NCBI GenBank assembly: GCA_047921455.1
Contig: JBLRWC010000004.1
Location: 1 to 64,000 of the forward strand
DNA length: 64,000 nt
Direction of reading: 5' to 3'
Source of the DNA: XN24 sp047921455
GTDB taxonomy: Bacteria; Pseudomonadota; Gammaproteobacteria; Steroidobacterales; XN24
The first letter of the stretch is position 1, and each line of letters begins with the position of its first letter. Position numbers and translations under genes: made by a program. Of this stretch, positions 17,085 through 25,179 are shown in pieces. Below the pieces are notes generated by a model. That model had not been told where the DNA came from and did not search any database. It saw nothing but the letters and a program-made list of their open reading frames with translations.

Positions 17085-19450
17085 TGCGCGCCCTGGATCT
17101 CAAGCTGTTGCGGGATCTCTGGCACATGCGCGGCATGGCCATGGCGATTTCGCTGGTGCTGGTCGGCGGCATTTCGACGTTCGTGATGTCGCGCGTGACT
17201 TACGAGTCGCTCAAGGTCACCCAGTCGCGATACTACGCCGACCAGCGTTTCGCCGACGTGTTCGCAAGGCTGGTGCGCGCGCCAGAGTCCGTCGCCGAGC
17301 GATTCGTCGAGTTGCCGGGGGTGAACCAGGTCGAAACGCGCGTGGTGGCGCCGGTGAATCTCGAGGTCGAGGGTTTTACCGATCCCGTGACGGGGCGCAT
17401 TCTTTCCTTGCCGGAGTTCGGTGCGCCGCTGTTGAACGTGCCGTTTTTGCGGCGCGGCCGTCTGCCCACGCCGGCCGCGGACGACGAGGTCGCGCTCAGC
17501 GAGGATTTCGCGGACGCGCATGGCCTGCAGCCCGGCGATCGCATCGTCGCGGTCATCAAGGGCCATCGCAAGCGGCTTGATATCGTCGGCATCGCCCTGT
17601 CGCCGGAATTCATGTACGCCATTCCGCCCGGCGCGATCTTCCCGGACTACGAGCGCTACGGCATCCTGTGGATGAATCGCAAGGCGCTGGCGACCGCCTT
17701 CGACATGGACGGCGCCTTCAATGACGTCACCTTCTCCCTGCAGCGCGGCGCATCCGAGCGCGACGTGATCGATCGCGTGGACCTGGTACTCGCCCGGTAT
17801 GGGGGGCTGGGCGCGTATGGTCGCGAGGACCAGTTCAGTCATCGTTTCATCACCGAGGAGCTGCGCGGCCTCGAAACGATGGCGACCATTTTTCCGGTGA
17901 TTTTCCTCGGTGTGGCGGCCTTTTTGCTGAACGTGGTCATCACCCGGCTGGTCGCGACCGAACGCGAGCAGATCGGCACCCTGAAGGCCTTCGGTTACTC
18001 GACGCTGCAGATCGGCGTGCACTACCTGAAGCTGGTGTTGGCCATCACGGCGGTCGGGTTGCTCGCCGGCGGCGCGCTCGGCCTGTGGTTCGCCCGGGGG
18101 CTGAGCGGCATCTACCAGGTTTTCTACAGTTTCCCGTACCTGCACTTCCAGCTCGATCCGCTGATCCTGCTGCAGGCCGTGCTCGTGACCGTGCTGGCGG
18201 CGCTGGCGGGTACGATCGTGGCCGTACGCCGCGCCGCTGCGCTGCCGCCGGCCGAGGGTATGCGGCCGGAACCGCCGCCGGTTTACCGGGCCACGTTCCT
18301 GGAGCGGCTCGGACTGCAGCGGCGCCTGGCCGAGCCGTCGCGCATGATCGTGCGGCATCTCGCCCGCCAGCCGCTCAAGGCCGGCCTGACCATGCTGGGC
18401 ATCGCGGCCGCGTGCGGCATCCTGATGATGACGAATTTCCAGCGTGACGCCATCGGCTGGATGGTGGGTGTGCAGTACACCCTGGGCAGCCGCGAGGACC
18501 TGACGGTGATATTCACCGACCCGACGCCGCGTCGTGCGCTGTATTCCATCAAGAGTCTCGACGGCGTCCAGCATGCCGAGGGTTTTCGCGCCGTGTCCGC
18601 GCGCCTGGTGCATGGGCACCGCAGTTACCGCACGGCGATCGACGGCATCGAACCCGGCGGCGAATTGCATCGTGTCCTCGACGCCGCCCTGGAGCCGGTG
18701 CCGGTCCCGCCAGAGGGCGTGCTGCTGACCGAGTACCTGGCCAACGAAATTCTGCGCATAGCGCCCGGCGAATTGCTGACTATCGAGGTGCTGGAGGGTC
18801 ATCGGCCGGTGTTGCAGGTGCCAGTGGTTGGCACCACGCGCGAGTACCTGGGCGTCAATGCCTACATGAGCCGGGCCGCGTTGAACGGCCTGATGCGCGA
18901 GGGGCCGGCTATTTCGGGGGCGCGACTGGCGGTAGACGCCCAGCGACAGGCGGACATTTTCCGGGAGTTACGCGGCATGCCGCGGGTCGCCGGCACCATC
19001 GTCCGGGATACGGCCATCGAGCAGTTCGACGAAATGATGGAAGAAACCATCCTTTACTTCTCGTTTATCACGGCCCTGCTGGGCGGCTTCATCGCTTTCG
19101 GGGTGGTGTACAACTCGGCCCGGATCGCGCTCTCGGAGCGCAGCCGGGAGCTGGCCTCGTTGCGCGTGCTTGGTTTCACGCGCGGTGAGGTCGCTTACAT
19201 TCTGCTGGGCGAGATCGCCCTGCTGACGCTGTTGGCCATCCCGCTGGGATTCTTGTTCGGCAGGGCGCTATCCGGATACCTCGCGCTGGCATTCTCGTCC
19301 GATCTCTACCGTATTCCGTTGATCATCGCGCCGTCCACTTACGCGCTTGCAGCCACGGTCGTGCTGGTATCGTTTGGCGTCAGCGGCGCGCTGATCTGGC
19401 GCAAGCTGGCACGCCTCGACCTGATCGAAGTGCTGAAGACCCGGGAGTAA
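17084..19450 (+). CDS. FtsX-family ABC transporter permease (two FtsX domains)
   Basis: This 788-residue permease has an N-terminal TM (about residues 17-38), a periplasmic domain, three helices (about 265-380), a linker, a further TM and periplasmic domain, and three C-terminal helices (about 650-780). This duplicated 4+4 layout differs from the single four-helix MacB. A GXXXE-like cytosolic loop (ATEREQIGTLKAFGYS; SERSRELASLRVLGFT) occurs in each half, the coupling segment for the ATPase. It overlaps the ATPase gene by one base and is followed after 3 bp by the adaptor gene. Confidence 0.92.
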   Translation: MRALDLKLLRDLWHMRGMAMAISLVLVGGISTFVMSRVTYESLKVTQSRYYADQRFADVFARLVRAPESVAERFVELPGVNQVETRVVAPVNLEVEGFTDPVTGRILSLPEFGAPLLNVPFLRRGRLPTPAADDEVALSEDFADAHGLQPGDRIVAVIKGHRKRLDIVGIALSPEFMYAIPPGAIFPDYERYGILWMNRKALATAFDMDGAFNDVTFSLQRGASERDVIDRVDLVLARYGGLGAYGREDQFSHRFITEELRGLETMATIFPVIFLGVAAFLLNVVITRLVATEREQIGTLKAFGYSTLQIGVHYLKLVLAITAVGLLAGGALGLWFARGLSGIYQVFYSFPYLHFQLDPLILLQAVLVTVLAALAGTIVAVRRAAALPPAEGMRPEPPPVYRATFLERLGLQRRLAEPSRMIVRHLARQPLKAGLTMLGIAAACGILMMTNFQRDAIGWMVGVQYTLGSREDLTVIFTDPTPRRALYSIKSLDGVQHAEGFRAVSARLVHGHRSYRTAIDGIEPGGELHRVLDAALEPVPVPPEGVLLTEYLANEILRIAPGELLTIEVLEGHRPVLQVPVVGTTREYLGVNAYMSRAALNGLMREGPAISGARLAVDAQRQADIFRELRGMPRVAGTIVRDTAIEQFDEMMEETILYFSFITALLGGFIAFGVVYNSARIALSERSRELASLRVLGFTRGEVAYILLGEIALLTLLAIPLGFLFGRALSGYLALAFSSDLYRIPLIIAPSTYALAATVVLVSFGVSGALIWRKLARLDLIEVLKTRE

Positions 19451-19453
19451 GTC

Positions 19454-20653
19454 ATGCTGGCAGGACGTTTCAAGGGCATTCTCATCACCGCGGTGCTGGT
19501 TACGCTCGCGCTGGCGTGGGGATTCTGGCCACGGCCCGTGTCCATCGAGACCGGCGAAGTGACGCGCCAGCCCTTGCAGGTCACGGTCGAAGAGGAAGGT
19601 CGCACTCGGGTCAAGGACCGTTTTGTCATGCATGCACCGGTGGCCGGCTACTTGCGCCGCGTCGAGCTCGAAGTGGGGGATCGCGCCCCGCTGGGCGAGA
19701 CACTCGCGATCCTCGATCCGCTCCAGCCGTCTGTGCTGGATCCGCGCGCCCGCGCCGAGGCCGAGGCCCGTGTCGCGGGTGCTCGCGCCAGCCTGGTCCG
19801 GGCCGAGGCTGCTTTGCGGCAGGCGGCAGCCGAGGCGGAGCTCGCGCGCGAAGAGTTTCATCGTCGCGAGGAAATGCTCGCGCAGGCACTGGTTTCCCGC
19901 TCCGAGTTCGACCAGGCGCGCAGCCGCATGCGGGCGACCGAGGCGGCGCAGGCCGCGGCCAAATCCGCAGTCGAGGTGGCGCGTTTCGATCTCCAGGCTG
20001 CGTCGGCGACGTTGCGTCACTATGCCGGCGACAGCGCCGACGAAGCGCGCGAGGCAGTGCGGTTACGCTCGCCGGTGGACGGCCGCGTGCTGCGAGTGAT
20101 CCAGGAGAGTGCCGGCGTCGTGACAGCCGGCCAACCGCTGCTGGAAGTCGGTGACCCGCGCCGGCTGGAGGTGGCGGTCGAGGTCCTGTCGCGCGACGCG
20201 GTGCGGATCGAGCCGGGCGGCCGCGTGCTGTTCGAGCGCTGGGGCGGCGAGGAGGTGCTCGAGGGAACCGTGCGCACCGTCGAACCGACCGGTTTCACGA
20301 AGGTCAGTGCACTTGGCGTCGAGGAACAGCGCGTCCTCGTGATCGCGGACATTCGTTCCGCGCCCGAGGCCTGGCAGCGGCTGGGGGATGGTTATCGCGT
20401 GGAAGCGAAATTCATCGTCTGGGAACGGGAAGACGCCCTCACCGTCCCGGCCAGCGCATTGTTTCGTCGCGACGACGGCTGGGCGGTGTTCCTGGTGGAA
20501 AACGATCGCGCCCGGCTCCGCGCGGTGACACTCGGCCCGGGCAGCGGCTTGCTGACCGAAGTGCTCGAGGGCTTGAATGCCGGCGATGTCGTCATCGTAC
20601 ATCCGGATGATGACATCGACGACGGTGCGCGAGTTGAACTGTTTCGCAGGTAA
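19454..20653 (+). CDS. HlyD/MacA-like periplasmic adaptor of the ABC exporter
   Basis: This 399-residue membrane-fusion protein has a single N-terminal TM (about residues 9-24, no lipobox), a biotinyl-lipoyl half motif, a long alpha-helical hairpin rich in Ala/Glu/Arg (about residues 95-190), the returning lipoyl half, and beta-barrel domains. It would link the FtsX-type permease to an outer-membrane channel or act as a periplasmic chaperone. It begins 3 bp after the permease stop, so the three genes form one operon. No TolC-like gene is in the window, so a shared channel is assumed. Confidence 0.9.
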   Translation: MLAGRFKGILITAVLVTLALAWGFWPRPVSIETGEVTRQPLQVTVEEEGRTRVKDRFVMHAPVAGYLRRVELEVGDRAPLGETLAILDPLQPSVLDPRARAEAEARVAGARASLVRAEAALRQAAAEAELAREEFHRREEMLAQALVSRSEFDQARSRMRATEAAQAAAKSAVEVARFDLQAASATLRHYAGDSADEAREAVRLRSPVDGRVLRVIQESAGVVTAGQPLLEVGDPRRLEVAVEVLSRDAVRIEPGGRVLFERWGGEEVLEGTVRTVEPTGFTKVSALGVEEQRVLVIADIRSAPEAWQRLGDGYRVEAKFIVWEREDALTVPASALFRRDDGWAVFLVENDRARLRAVTLGPGSGLLTEVLEGLNAGDVVIVHPDDDIDDGARVELFRR

Positions 20654-20737
20654 TTAGCCGGATAGGATATTCCGGTATGGTAAGGGGAAGGCTCCACCGC
20701 CAGACTGGAGCTTTGCAAGCACCGTAAGACTCCAGGC

Positions 20738-22453
20738 ATGTCCAAGCAAACCATCGACCTGTTGTTGCTGCACCCGCCCAGCGTGTACGACTTCCGCGAG
20801 AAGTCGATCCTGTACGGGCCGGTCAGCGATATGGTGCCGTCCTCGGTCGTGTTCGAGATTTACCCGATCGGGTTCCTGACCATGGCGGGGTACCTGAAGC
20901 AACAGGGTATGCAGGTGCGCATCGTCAATCTCGGCTTGCGCATGCTCACGGAACCAAAGTTCGACGTGCGCAAGTTTCTCGCCGGGCTGCGCCCGAAGGC
21001 GATCGGTATCGACCTGCACTGGATGCCCCACTGCCATGGGGCGATCGAGATTGCGCGACTGGCCAAGGAAGTGCACCCGGACGTGCCGGTGCTGTTTGGC
21101 GGCCTCTCCTCGACGTATTTTCACAAGGAGCTGATGGCGTATCCCGAGGTCGATTTCGTGCTGCGCGGCGACAGCACGGAGCCGCCGCTGCACCAGCTCC
21201 TCGTGGCCCTGGCGGAGGGGGGAGCGTTGGACCAGGTGCCCAATCTGACCTGGCGGGACAACGGCGAGGTGCGGGTCAACCCGCTCAGCTTCGTCCCGAA
21301 GACGCTCGATTACATCGACGTCTATCCCGAGCTGCTGATCGAGATGGCGATCCGTTACCGCGACTTCGCCAGCGTGTTGCCGTTCAAGGGCTGGCTGCGC
21401 AATCCAACCACGATGGTGTTGCCGCTGAAGGGTTGCGCGTTCGAGTGCGTCACCTGCGGCAGTTCGGCTTCGACTTGCGCCCACATGACGCTGCGCCGCA
21501 AGCCGGTGTTCCGCAGCCCCGCCAACCTCGCGGCCAACCTCGCGGCCATCGGCCGCCTGTCGCGCGGCCCGATCGTGATTCCGGGCGACCTGCTGCAGGG
21601 CGGCCGCAAATACGCCACCAGGGCGATCGACGAGATCGCCGCCGCCGGCGTCAGGAACGAGATCTGTTTCGAGTTTTTCGATGTTCCGCCGATCGATTTT
21701 CTCCAGTACCTCGACAGCAAGCTGCCGAACTGGAGTTTCGAGGTGAGCCCGGAAAGCCACGACAAGGCAGTGCGCCACGCCATGGAAGGGCAGGCGGGTT
21801 ACGAAAACGAGGCAATGGAAAATATGCTGCGGGAGGCGCTCAAGCTCAACTGCCACCGCATCGACGTTTTCTACATGATCGGCCTGCCGAAGCAGACATA
21901 CGAATCCGTCATGGAGACTGTCGATTACTGCGAGTACCTGTTCAAGTGGGGCGATGCGCGCCTGCAATGCTTTATCTCGCCGATGGGCCCGTTTCTCGAC
22001 CCCGGCAGCCAGATTTTCGAGTTTCCGGAGAAATTCGGTTATCGCAAGTTTGCCAACACGCTGGAGGAACACAGGCAGTTGCTGACCCAGCCGAGCTGGG
22101 AGCACATCCTCAACTACGAGACCGAGTGGATGACTCGGGCGCAACTGGTCGACGCGACCTATGACGCCGCCGAACGGCTGAACGAACTGAAGCTGCGCTA
22201 TGGCCGGATCTCCGCACGCCAGGCGAAGTTGGTGGCGGACGGCATCGCCGAGGCCCGCCGGCTGCGGGCGCGGGTCAACGCGGGGGTCAACGGCGAGATG
22301 GAAGTGGCCGATGTGGCACGACTGCGGGGCGAAATTGCACGTTTCAGCCACAACACGGTGTGCGACAAGCAGGAGTTGTTCTGGCAACGCCACATGCTCA
22401 GCTTCAAGTTGCCGGCCATCGTCAAGGCGGCCGCGAATTACCTGCGCGGCTGA
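20738..22453 (+). CDS. B12-binding domain / radical SAM domain protein
   Basis: This 571-residue enzyme has an N-terminal cobalamin-binding Rossmann domain (about residues 1-180, with VDFVLRGDSTEPPLHQLL at its end) and a radical SAM barrel whose 4Fe-4S cysteines are C233-x3-C237-x2-C240 (GCAFECVTCG). A C-terminal ~130-residue helical region follows. Such enzymes do radical methylations or rearrangements on unactivated carbons. It resembles the uncharacterised group once named after Thermoplasma Ta0216, but that is from memory. The substrate is unknown. A membrane protein gene follows after 111 bp. The start ATG is 84 bp after the exporter operon. Confidence 0.88.
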   Translation: MSKQTIDLLLLHPPSVYDFREKSILYGPVSDMVPSSVVFEIYPIGFLTMAGYLKQQGMQVRIVNLGLRMLTEPKFDVRKFLAGLRPKAIGIDLHWMPHCHGAIEIARLAKEVHPDVPVLFGGLSSTYFHKELMAYPEVDFVLRGDSTEPPLHQLLVALAEGGALDQVPNLTWRDNGEVRVNPLSFVPKTLDYIDVYPELLIEMAIRYRDFASVLPFKGWLRNPTTMVLPLKGCAFECVTCGSSASTCAHMTLRRKPVFRSPANLAANLAAIGRLSRGPIVIPGDLLQGGRKYATRAIDEIAAAGVRNEICFEFFDVPPIDFLQYLDSKLPNWSFEVSPESHDKAVRHAMEGQAGYENEAMENMLREALKLNCHRIDVFYMIGLPKQTYESVMETVDYCEYLFKWGDARLQCFISPMGPFLDPGSQIFEFPEKFGYRKFANTLEEHRQLLTQPSWEHILNYETEWMTRAQLVDATYDAAERLNELKLRYGRISARQAKLVADGIAEARRLRARVNAGVNGEMEVADVARLRGEIARFSHNTVCDKQELFWQRHMLSFKLPAIVKAAANYLRG

Positions 22454-22458
22454 GCGAG

Positions 22459-22494
22459 AAAACCGGCTGCTGCCGCCGTCTCGCTTCCGGTTTT
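22459..22494 (+). terminator. Possible terminator after the radical SAM gene
   Basis: AAAACCGG (22459-22466) and CCGGTTTT (22487-22494) form a perfect 8-bp stem with a 20-nt loop just after the stop codon. The T-tract is part of the stem and is followed by GCCTGC, so strength is uncertain. Confidence 0.45.
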
Positions 22495-22564
22495 GCCTGC
22501 GAGTGGCTAATCTCCGTGGCACAGACTCGGAGATGGACTCATCGAACAAGCTTCCGCGACTGAA

Positions 22565-23206
22565 ATGACCATGCGTCACCGCTTCCTGTCCTGGGTGGCG
22601 GAACATGACGACCACTGGCTGTTCATCACGCTGTACATCGGGCTGGCGCTCGTGCTCAGCATGACGATTTCGTTGTTCTGGCTGGTGGCCGTCGTGGCGA
22701 CCCATGGCGTGCTGGAATGGTTTGCGCTGGAGCGCCGGGGTATACGGGATCAGCGCCTGGGCCATATCTTCTGGCATCTCAAGCTGGATATCGGCCTGGT
22801 ACTGGTGGCGCTGTGGCTCGGACTCTACATCGACGTGCTGTTCGGGCTCGCCGGTATGGGGGCGGCGGCCCGCGCCGGCGCGCAGACCGCCGCACGCGCC
22901 GTTGCCTGGCAGCGCACGATTCGCGGCGTGCTCATGACGGCGGATGAGGCCGCGCTGGTCGTCAAGGCGGTAGCGACGCGCAAGAATGGCAAAGCGCCCG
23001 CCAAATCGGAGCCGAAAACAGGACCGGAACCGGAGGATCCGCGGCCGCCGTGGCGTCGCTCCTGGAGCGGCGGCGACAAGTTCGCGGTGGTTTTCACATC
23101 GACCTGCGCCCTGTTGATTCTGCTGACGCCACTATTGACCGATCATACTGTCGGTTCGGCGCTGGCCGTCCTCGCGGCCGACCTGCACCCGTGGCCGACT
23201 GACTGA
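22565..23206 (+). CDS. Conserved-looking membrane protein of unknown function
   Basis: This 213-residue protein has hydrophobic segments at about residues 19-45, 75-100 and 175-195. Between the second and third is a charged cytosolic-looking region with a Lys/Pro/Glu-rich linker (about 137-162). Histidine and tryptophan residues cluster near the first helices (VVATHGVLEW; HIFWHLKLD). No family is recognised. It lies on the same strand as the radical SAM gene, 111 bp downstream, so a joint role in modifying a membrane-bound substrate is possible but unproven. An intervening hairpin may separate the transcripts. Confidence 0.65.
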   Translation: MTMRHRFLSWVAEHDDHWLFITLYIGLALVLSMTISLFWLVAVVATHGVLEWFALERRGIRDQRLGHIFWHLKLDIGLVLVALWLGLYIDVLFGLAGMGAAARAGAQTAARAVAWQRTIRGVLMTADEAALVVKAVATRKNGKAPAKSEPKTGPEPEDPRPPWRRSWSGGDKFAVVFTSTCALLILLTPLLTDHTVGSALAVLAADLHPWPTD

Positions 23207-23279
23207 GCCTTCGCGGCCGTCGGCGGCATCCCGAGTCCATCGCCAGAATCCATCAAGCGGGTTGCGGCGAAACCTGACG

Positions 23280-23295
23280 TGTGATCCCGGTCACG
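23280..23295. promoter_or_regulatory. CRP-like palindrome
   Basis: TGTGATCCCGGTCACG matches the CRP/Vfr consensus TGTGA-N6-TCACA at 9 of 10 defined bases. Its centre lies about 91.5 bp upstream of the predicted start of the small ORF transcript, in phase with class I CRP sites. A near copy of its core recurs at 23558-23571. Confidence 0.5.
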
Positions 23296-23330
23296 GTCCG
23301 GGAACATACTTAGAACAATCGGTTGTGCAC

Positions 23331-23372
23331 TTGACCTGGGTCAGTTCCCTGGTCCGGGGCGGTTGCTAGTAT
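23331..23372 (+). promoter_or_regulatory. FNR/Anr-like site with class II promoter
   Basis: TTGACCTGGGTCAG (23331-23344) is close to the FNR-family palindrome TTGAT-N4-ATCAA (7 of 10 defined bases, with symmetric C/G substitutions). An extended -10, TGC-TAGTAT (23367-23372), predicts a start near 23379. That puts the palindrome centre at -41.5, the classic class II activator position. No good -35 is present, as expected for an activator-dependent promoter. Confidence 0.55.
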
Positions 23373-23412
23373 CCTGACCGGTTAAGGTTTATTCAGAGCC
23401 ACGGAGGCTGCC

Positions 23413-23526
23413 ATGGAGACCCGCAAGAGCGCTGCAAGGGGCAGAATGTCCCCCAGCGAAAAGGACGCCCGGCTTGGTCGCCGGTCCCGTCGTATGCGCC
23501 GCAAGGCGCAAGCGCGTCGCGCCTGA
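23413..23526 (+). CDS. Small Arg-rich protein, 37 residues (predicted)
   Basis: An ATG preceded by GGAGG (23403-23407, 5-nt spacing) opens 37 codons ending in TGA. The product is METRKSAARGRMSPSEKDAR followed by an Arg-dense tail (RRSRRMRRK). It has 12 Arg and 3 Lys against 3 acidic residues, suggesting nucleic-acid or ribosome binding. It is the only ORF downstream of the FNR-like promoter and is followed by a large hairpin. No family is recognised; it is not obviously L34, L36 or RMF. The case rests on the promoter, ribosome-binding site and isolation of the unit. An alternative is that the transcript acts as an RNA. Confidence 0.5.
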   Translation: METRKSAARGRMSPSEKDARLGRRSRRMRRKAQARRA

Positions 23527-23536
23527 CGACGTCGCA

Positions 23537-23590
23537 ACCGGGGGCGAAGCGCACGCAGTGATCCTTGTCACCGCGCTGCCTTCGCCCGGT
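23537..23590. other. Long imperfect hairpin downstream of the small ORF
   Basis: The arms ACCGGGGGCGAAG (23537-23549) and CTTCGCCCGGT (23580-23590) pair with one 2-nt bulge. The interior continues through mismatched pairs to GTGA-TCCTTG-TCAC (23558-23571). No T-run follows, so it may be a Rho-type boundary, an RNA-stability element, or part of a structured RNA. Confidence 0.45.
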
Positions 23591-23608
23591 ACCGCCAAAG
23601 CCCCCCGC

Positions 23609-24973
23609 TCAATTTTCCGATGCGTCGCCGACCGCCCTTCGCGCGTTGGTGATGCGGCTCCCGATCCGCCGGGCCAGGATGGCGTGCGCGCGCCGCCCCA
23701 GCGGATAACGCCACGCCAGCACCAGCATCGGCACCAGTAACAGGCAAGGCCAGGCGACGAACGCGAGCTTCAGGCCGAGGATGGCCTCCGGTGTGAGCGT
23801 GGCTCGCCCCTGGAAGCCGAAAGCCGCCGGGATAGACAGCGCAATCGCCCCGCCGATGCCCTGGTTGAGCTTGGTGACGAGCGCCTGGAAGGAAAAGAAA
23901 ATCGCGGCCCGGTCACGCCGATTACGCCAGACGTCGTAATCGACGATGTCCGCGAGCAGGGAAGGCAGTGCGATCGAGGACAGGCCGAGAAAAAACCCAA
24001 AGCTGGTCATGACGGCGATCATCGGGCCAAGTGCGGCCGGGCCGGGCTCAATCCAGGGCACCATCAACAGCGTGACGATCATGCCCAGCGCCGCCGCGGC
24101 CCAGGCGCGATGCTTGTCGACGTGTTTCATGACTTGCAACCACAGCGGCATGCCCAGGGCCATCGCCAGGGTCATCGGCAGGGCGATGTGCGGCACTTTC
24201 TCCGTCAGCCCGAGGTACTGGCTGGTGTAGATGACGAACAGGCTGGCGACCGCACCGGTGGCCAGCCCGAACAGCACCTGGGTCAGCAGGAAATACTGCA
24301 ACGGCGGGGTGTCTCGCAGCGCCCGCCAGAGGTCGCCGGGCTGCACGGGGCGCGCGCGCACCCGCCGCGGCGGTTCGGGCACGGTGAAGCACATCAGCGC
24401 CACGAACAGCGGCAGGCCGATCATGATGAACAGCGCCAGGCGGCGCATGACCGGCGGACTGAATTCGGTCGTGCCGCCGATGAGCAGCATCGGGGCGGCC
24501 ATGAACAGGATGCCGCCCGCAAACCCCAGCAACTGCCGCCACAGGACGATCCGTGAACGTTCGTGGTAGCCCATCGACAACTCCGCCGCCATGGCGGTGT
24601 GCGGGATTTCCACCAGCGTCCAGCCCAGGGTCACCAGCAGGTACCAGGCCAGGAGATGGCCCAGTCCGGCACTGTCGGTCGGGTTAAACAGGAACCAGGT
24701 GCTGGCGGCGACCACTGCGGCGCCGAGCACCATCCAGGGCTTGCGGGTACCCGAACGGTCGGAAAGATAACCGATCAACGGATCGGTGAAGCCGTCGAAC
24801 AGCCGCGCCACCAGGGTGGCGGTGGCGAGCCCGGCGAGTGTCACCGCGCTGTACTCGAGATAAAAGTTCGGCAGGATCGCCGCCGTCGGAGACATCAGCA
24901 TGGACAACGGCAGGTTGACCAGGCCGAACAGCACCAGCATGAGTGTCGGCAGGCGAGCTTGGGTGGCAATCAT
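23609..24973 (-). CDS. MFS transporter, glycoside-pentoside-hexuronide:cation symporter type
   Basis: This 454-residue protein has about 12 TM helices and the MelB-like pattern of the GPH family: N-terminal SAVTLAGLATATLVARLFDGFTDPLIGYLSDR-type segment (about residues 42-72, with Asp and Arg in the cation site region) and GTRKPWMVLGA after helix 2. Members import sugars or glycosides with sodium or protons; related proteins also carry other small molecules, so the substrate is open. It diverges from the porin gene (206 bp between starts), so both may serve uptake of the same nutrient. Confidence 0.88.
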   Translation of the reverse strand: MIATQARLPTLMLVLFGLVNLPLSMLMSPTAAILPNFYLEYSAVTLAGLATATLVARLFDGFTDPLIGYLSDRSGTRKPWMVLGAAVVAASTWFLFNPTDSAGLGHLLAWYLLVTLGWTLVEIPHTAMAAELSMGYHERSRIVLWRQLLGFAGGILFMAAPMLLIGGTTEFSPPVMRRLALFIMIGLPLFVALMCFTVPEPPRRVRARPVQPGDLWRALRDTPPLQYFLLTQVLFGLATGAVASLFVIYTSQYLGLTEKVPHIALPMTLAMALGMPLWLQVMKHVDKHRAWAAAALGMIVTLLMVPWIEPGPAALGPMIAVMTSFGFFLGLSSIALPSLLADIVDYDVWRNRRDRAAIFFSFQALVTKLNQGIGGAIALSIPAAFGFQGRATLTPEAILGLKLAFVAWPCLLLVPMLVLAWRYPLGRRAHAILARRIGSRITNARRAVGDASEN

Positions 24974-25073
24974 CGGGACTCGGTATCGACGCGTAAATGA
25001 GTCATTCCGGGCCCCTGCAGAACGTCAACAGCCCGTTGCCCGAGGAAGCTGTTTTCCTAAGCAAATCAGCGGG

Positions 25074-25101
25074 TTGCGCTCCGCTTTCAGGCGTTTATAC
25101 T
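25074..25101 (+). promoter_or_regulatory. Candidate promoter of the porin gene
   Basis: TTGCGC (25074-25079) and TATACT (25096-25101) are 16 bp apart. Transcription would begin near 25108, giving a leader of about 72 nt before the porin ATG. Confidence 0.55.
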
Positions 25102-25179
25102 GTCAGGTTGAGCAGCCAGTTTAACAATTGTGGCAGCAAAACTACAAACGTACAGCTCGGGAATGGAAGGGAGATAACT

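Noticed and set aside
16781..18802. A 673-codon minus-strand frame over the FtsX-like permease.
   Set aside because: Low-complexity His/Gln/Arg composition and complete overlap with the ABC ATPase and permease genes; no motif.
20691..20711. Inverted repeat GCTCCA/TGGAGC followed by TTT before the radical SAM gene.
   Set aside because: The stem is only 6 bp with a 9-nt loop and the T-run is three bases, too weak to call a terminator.
20654..22777. A 707-codon minus-strand frame over the radical SAM gene.
   Set aside because: Antisense to a gene with an intact iron-sulphur motif; composition typical of a complementary frame.
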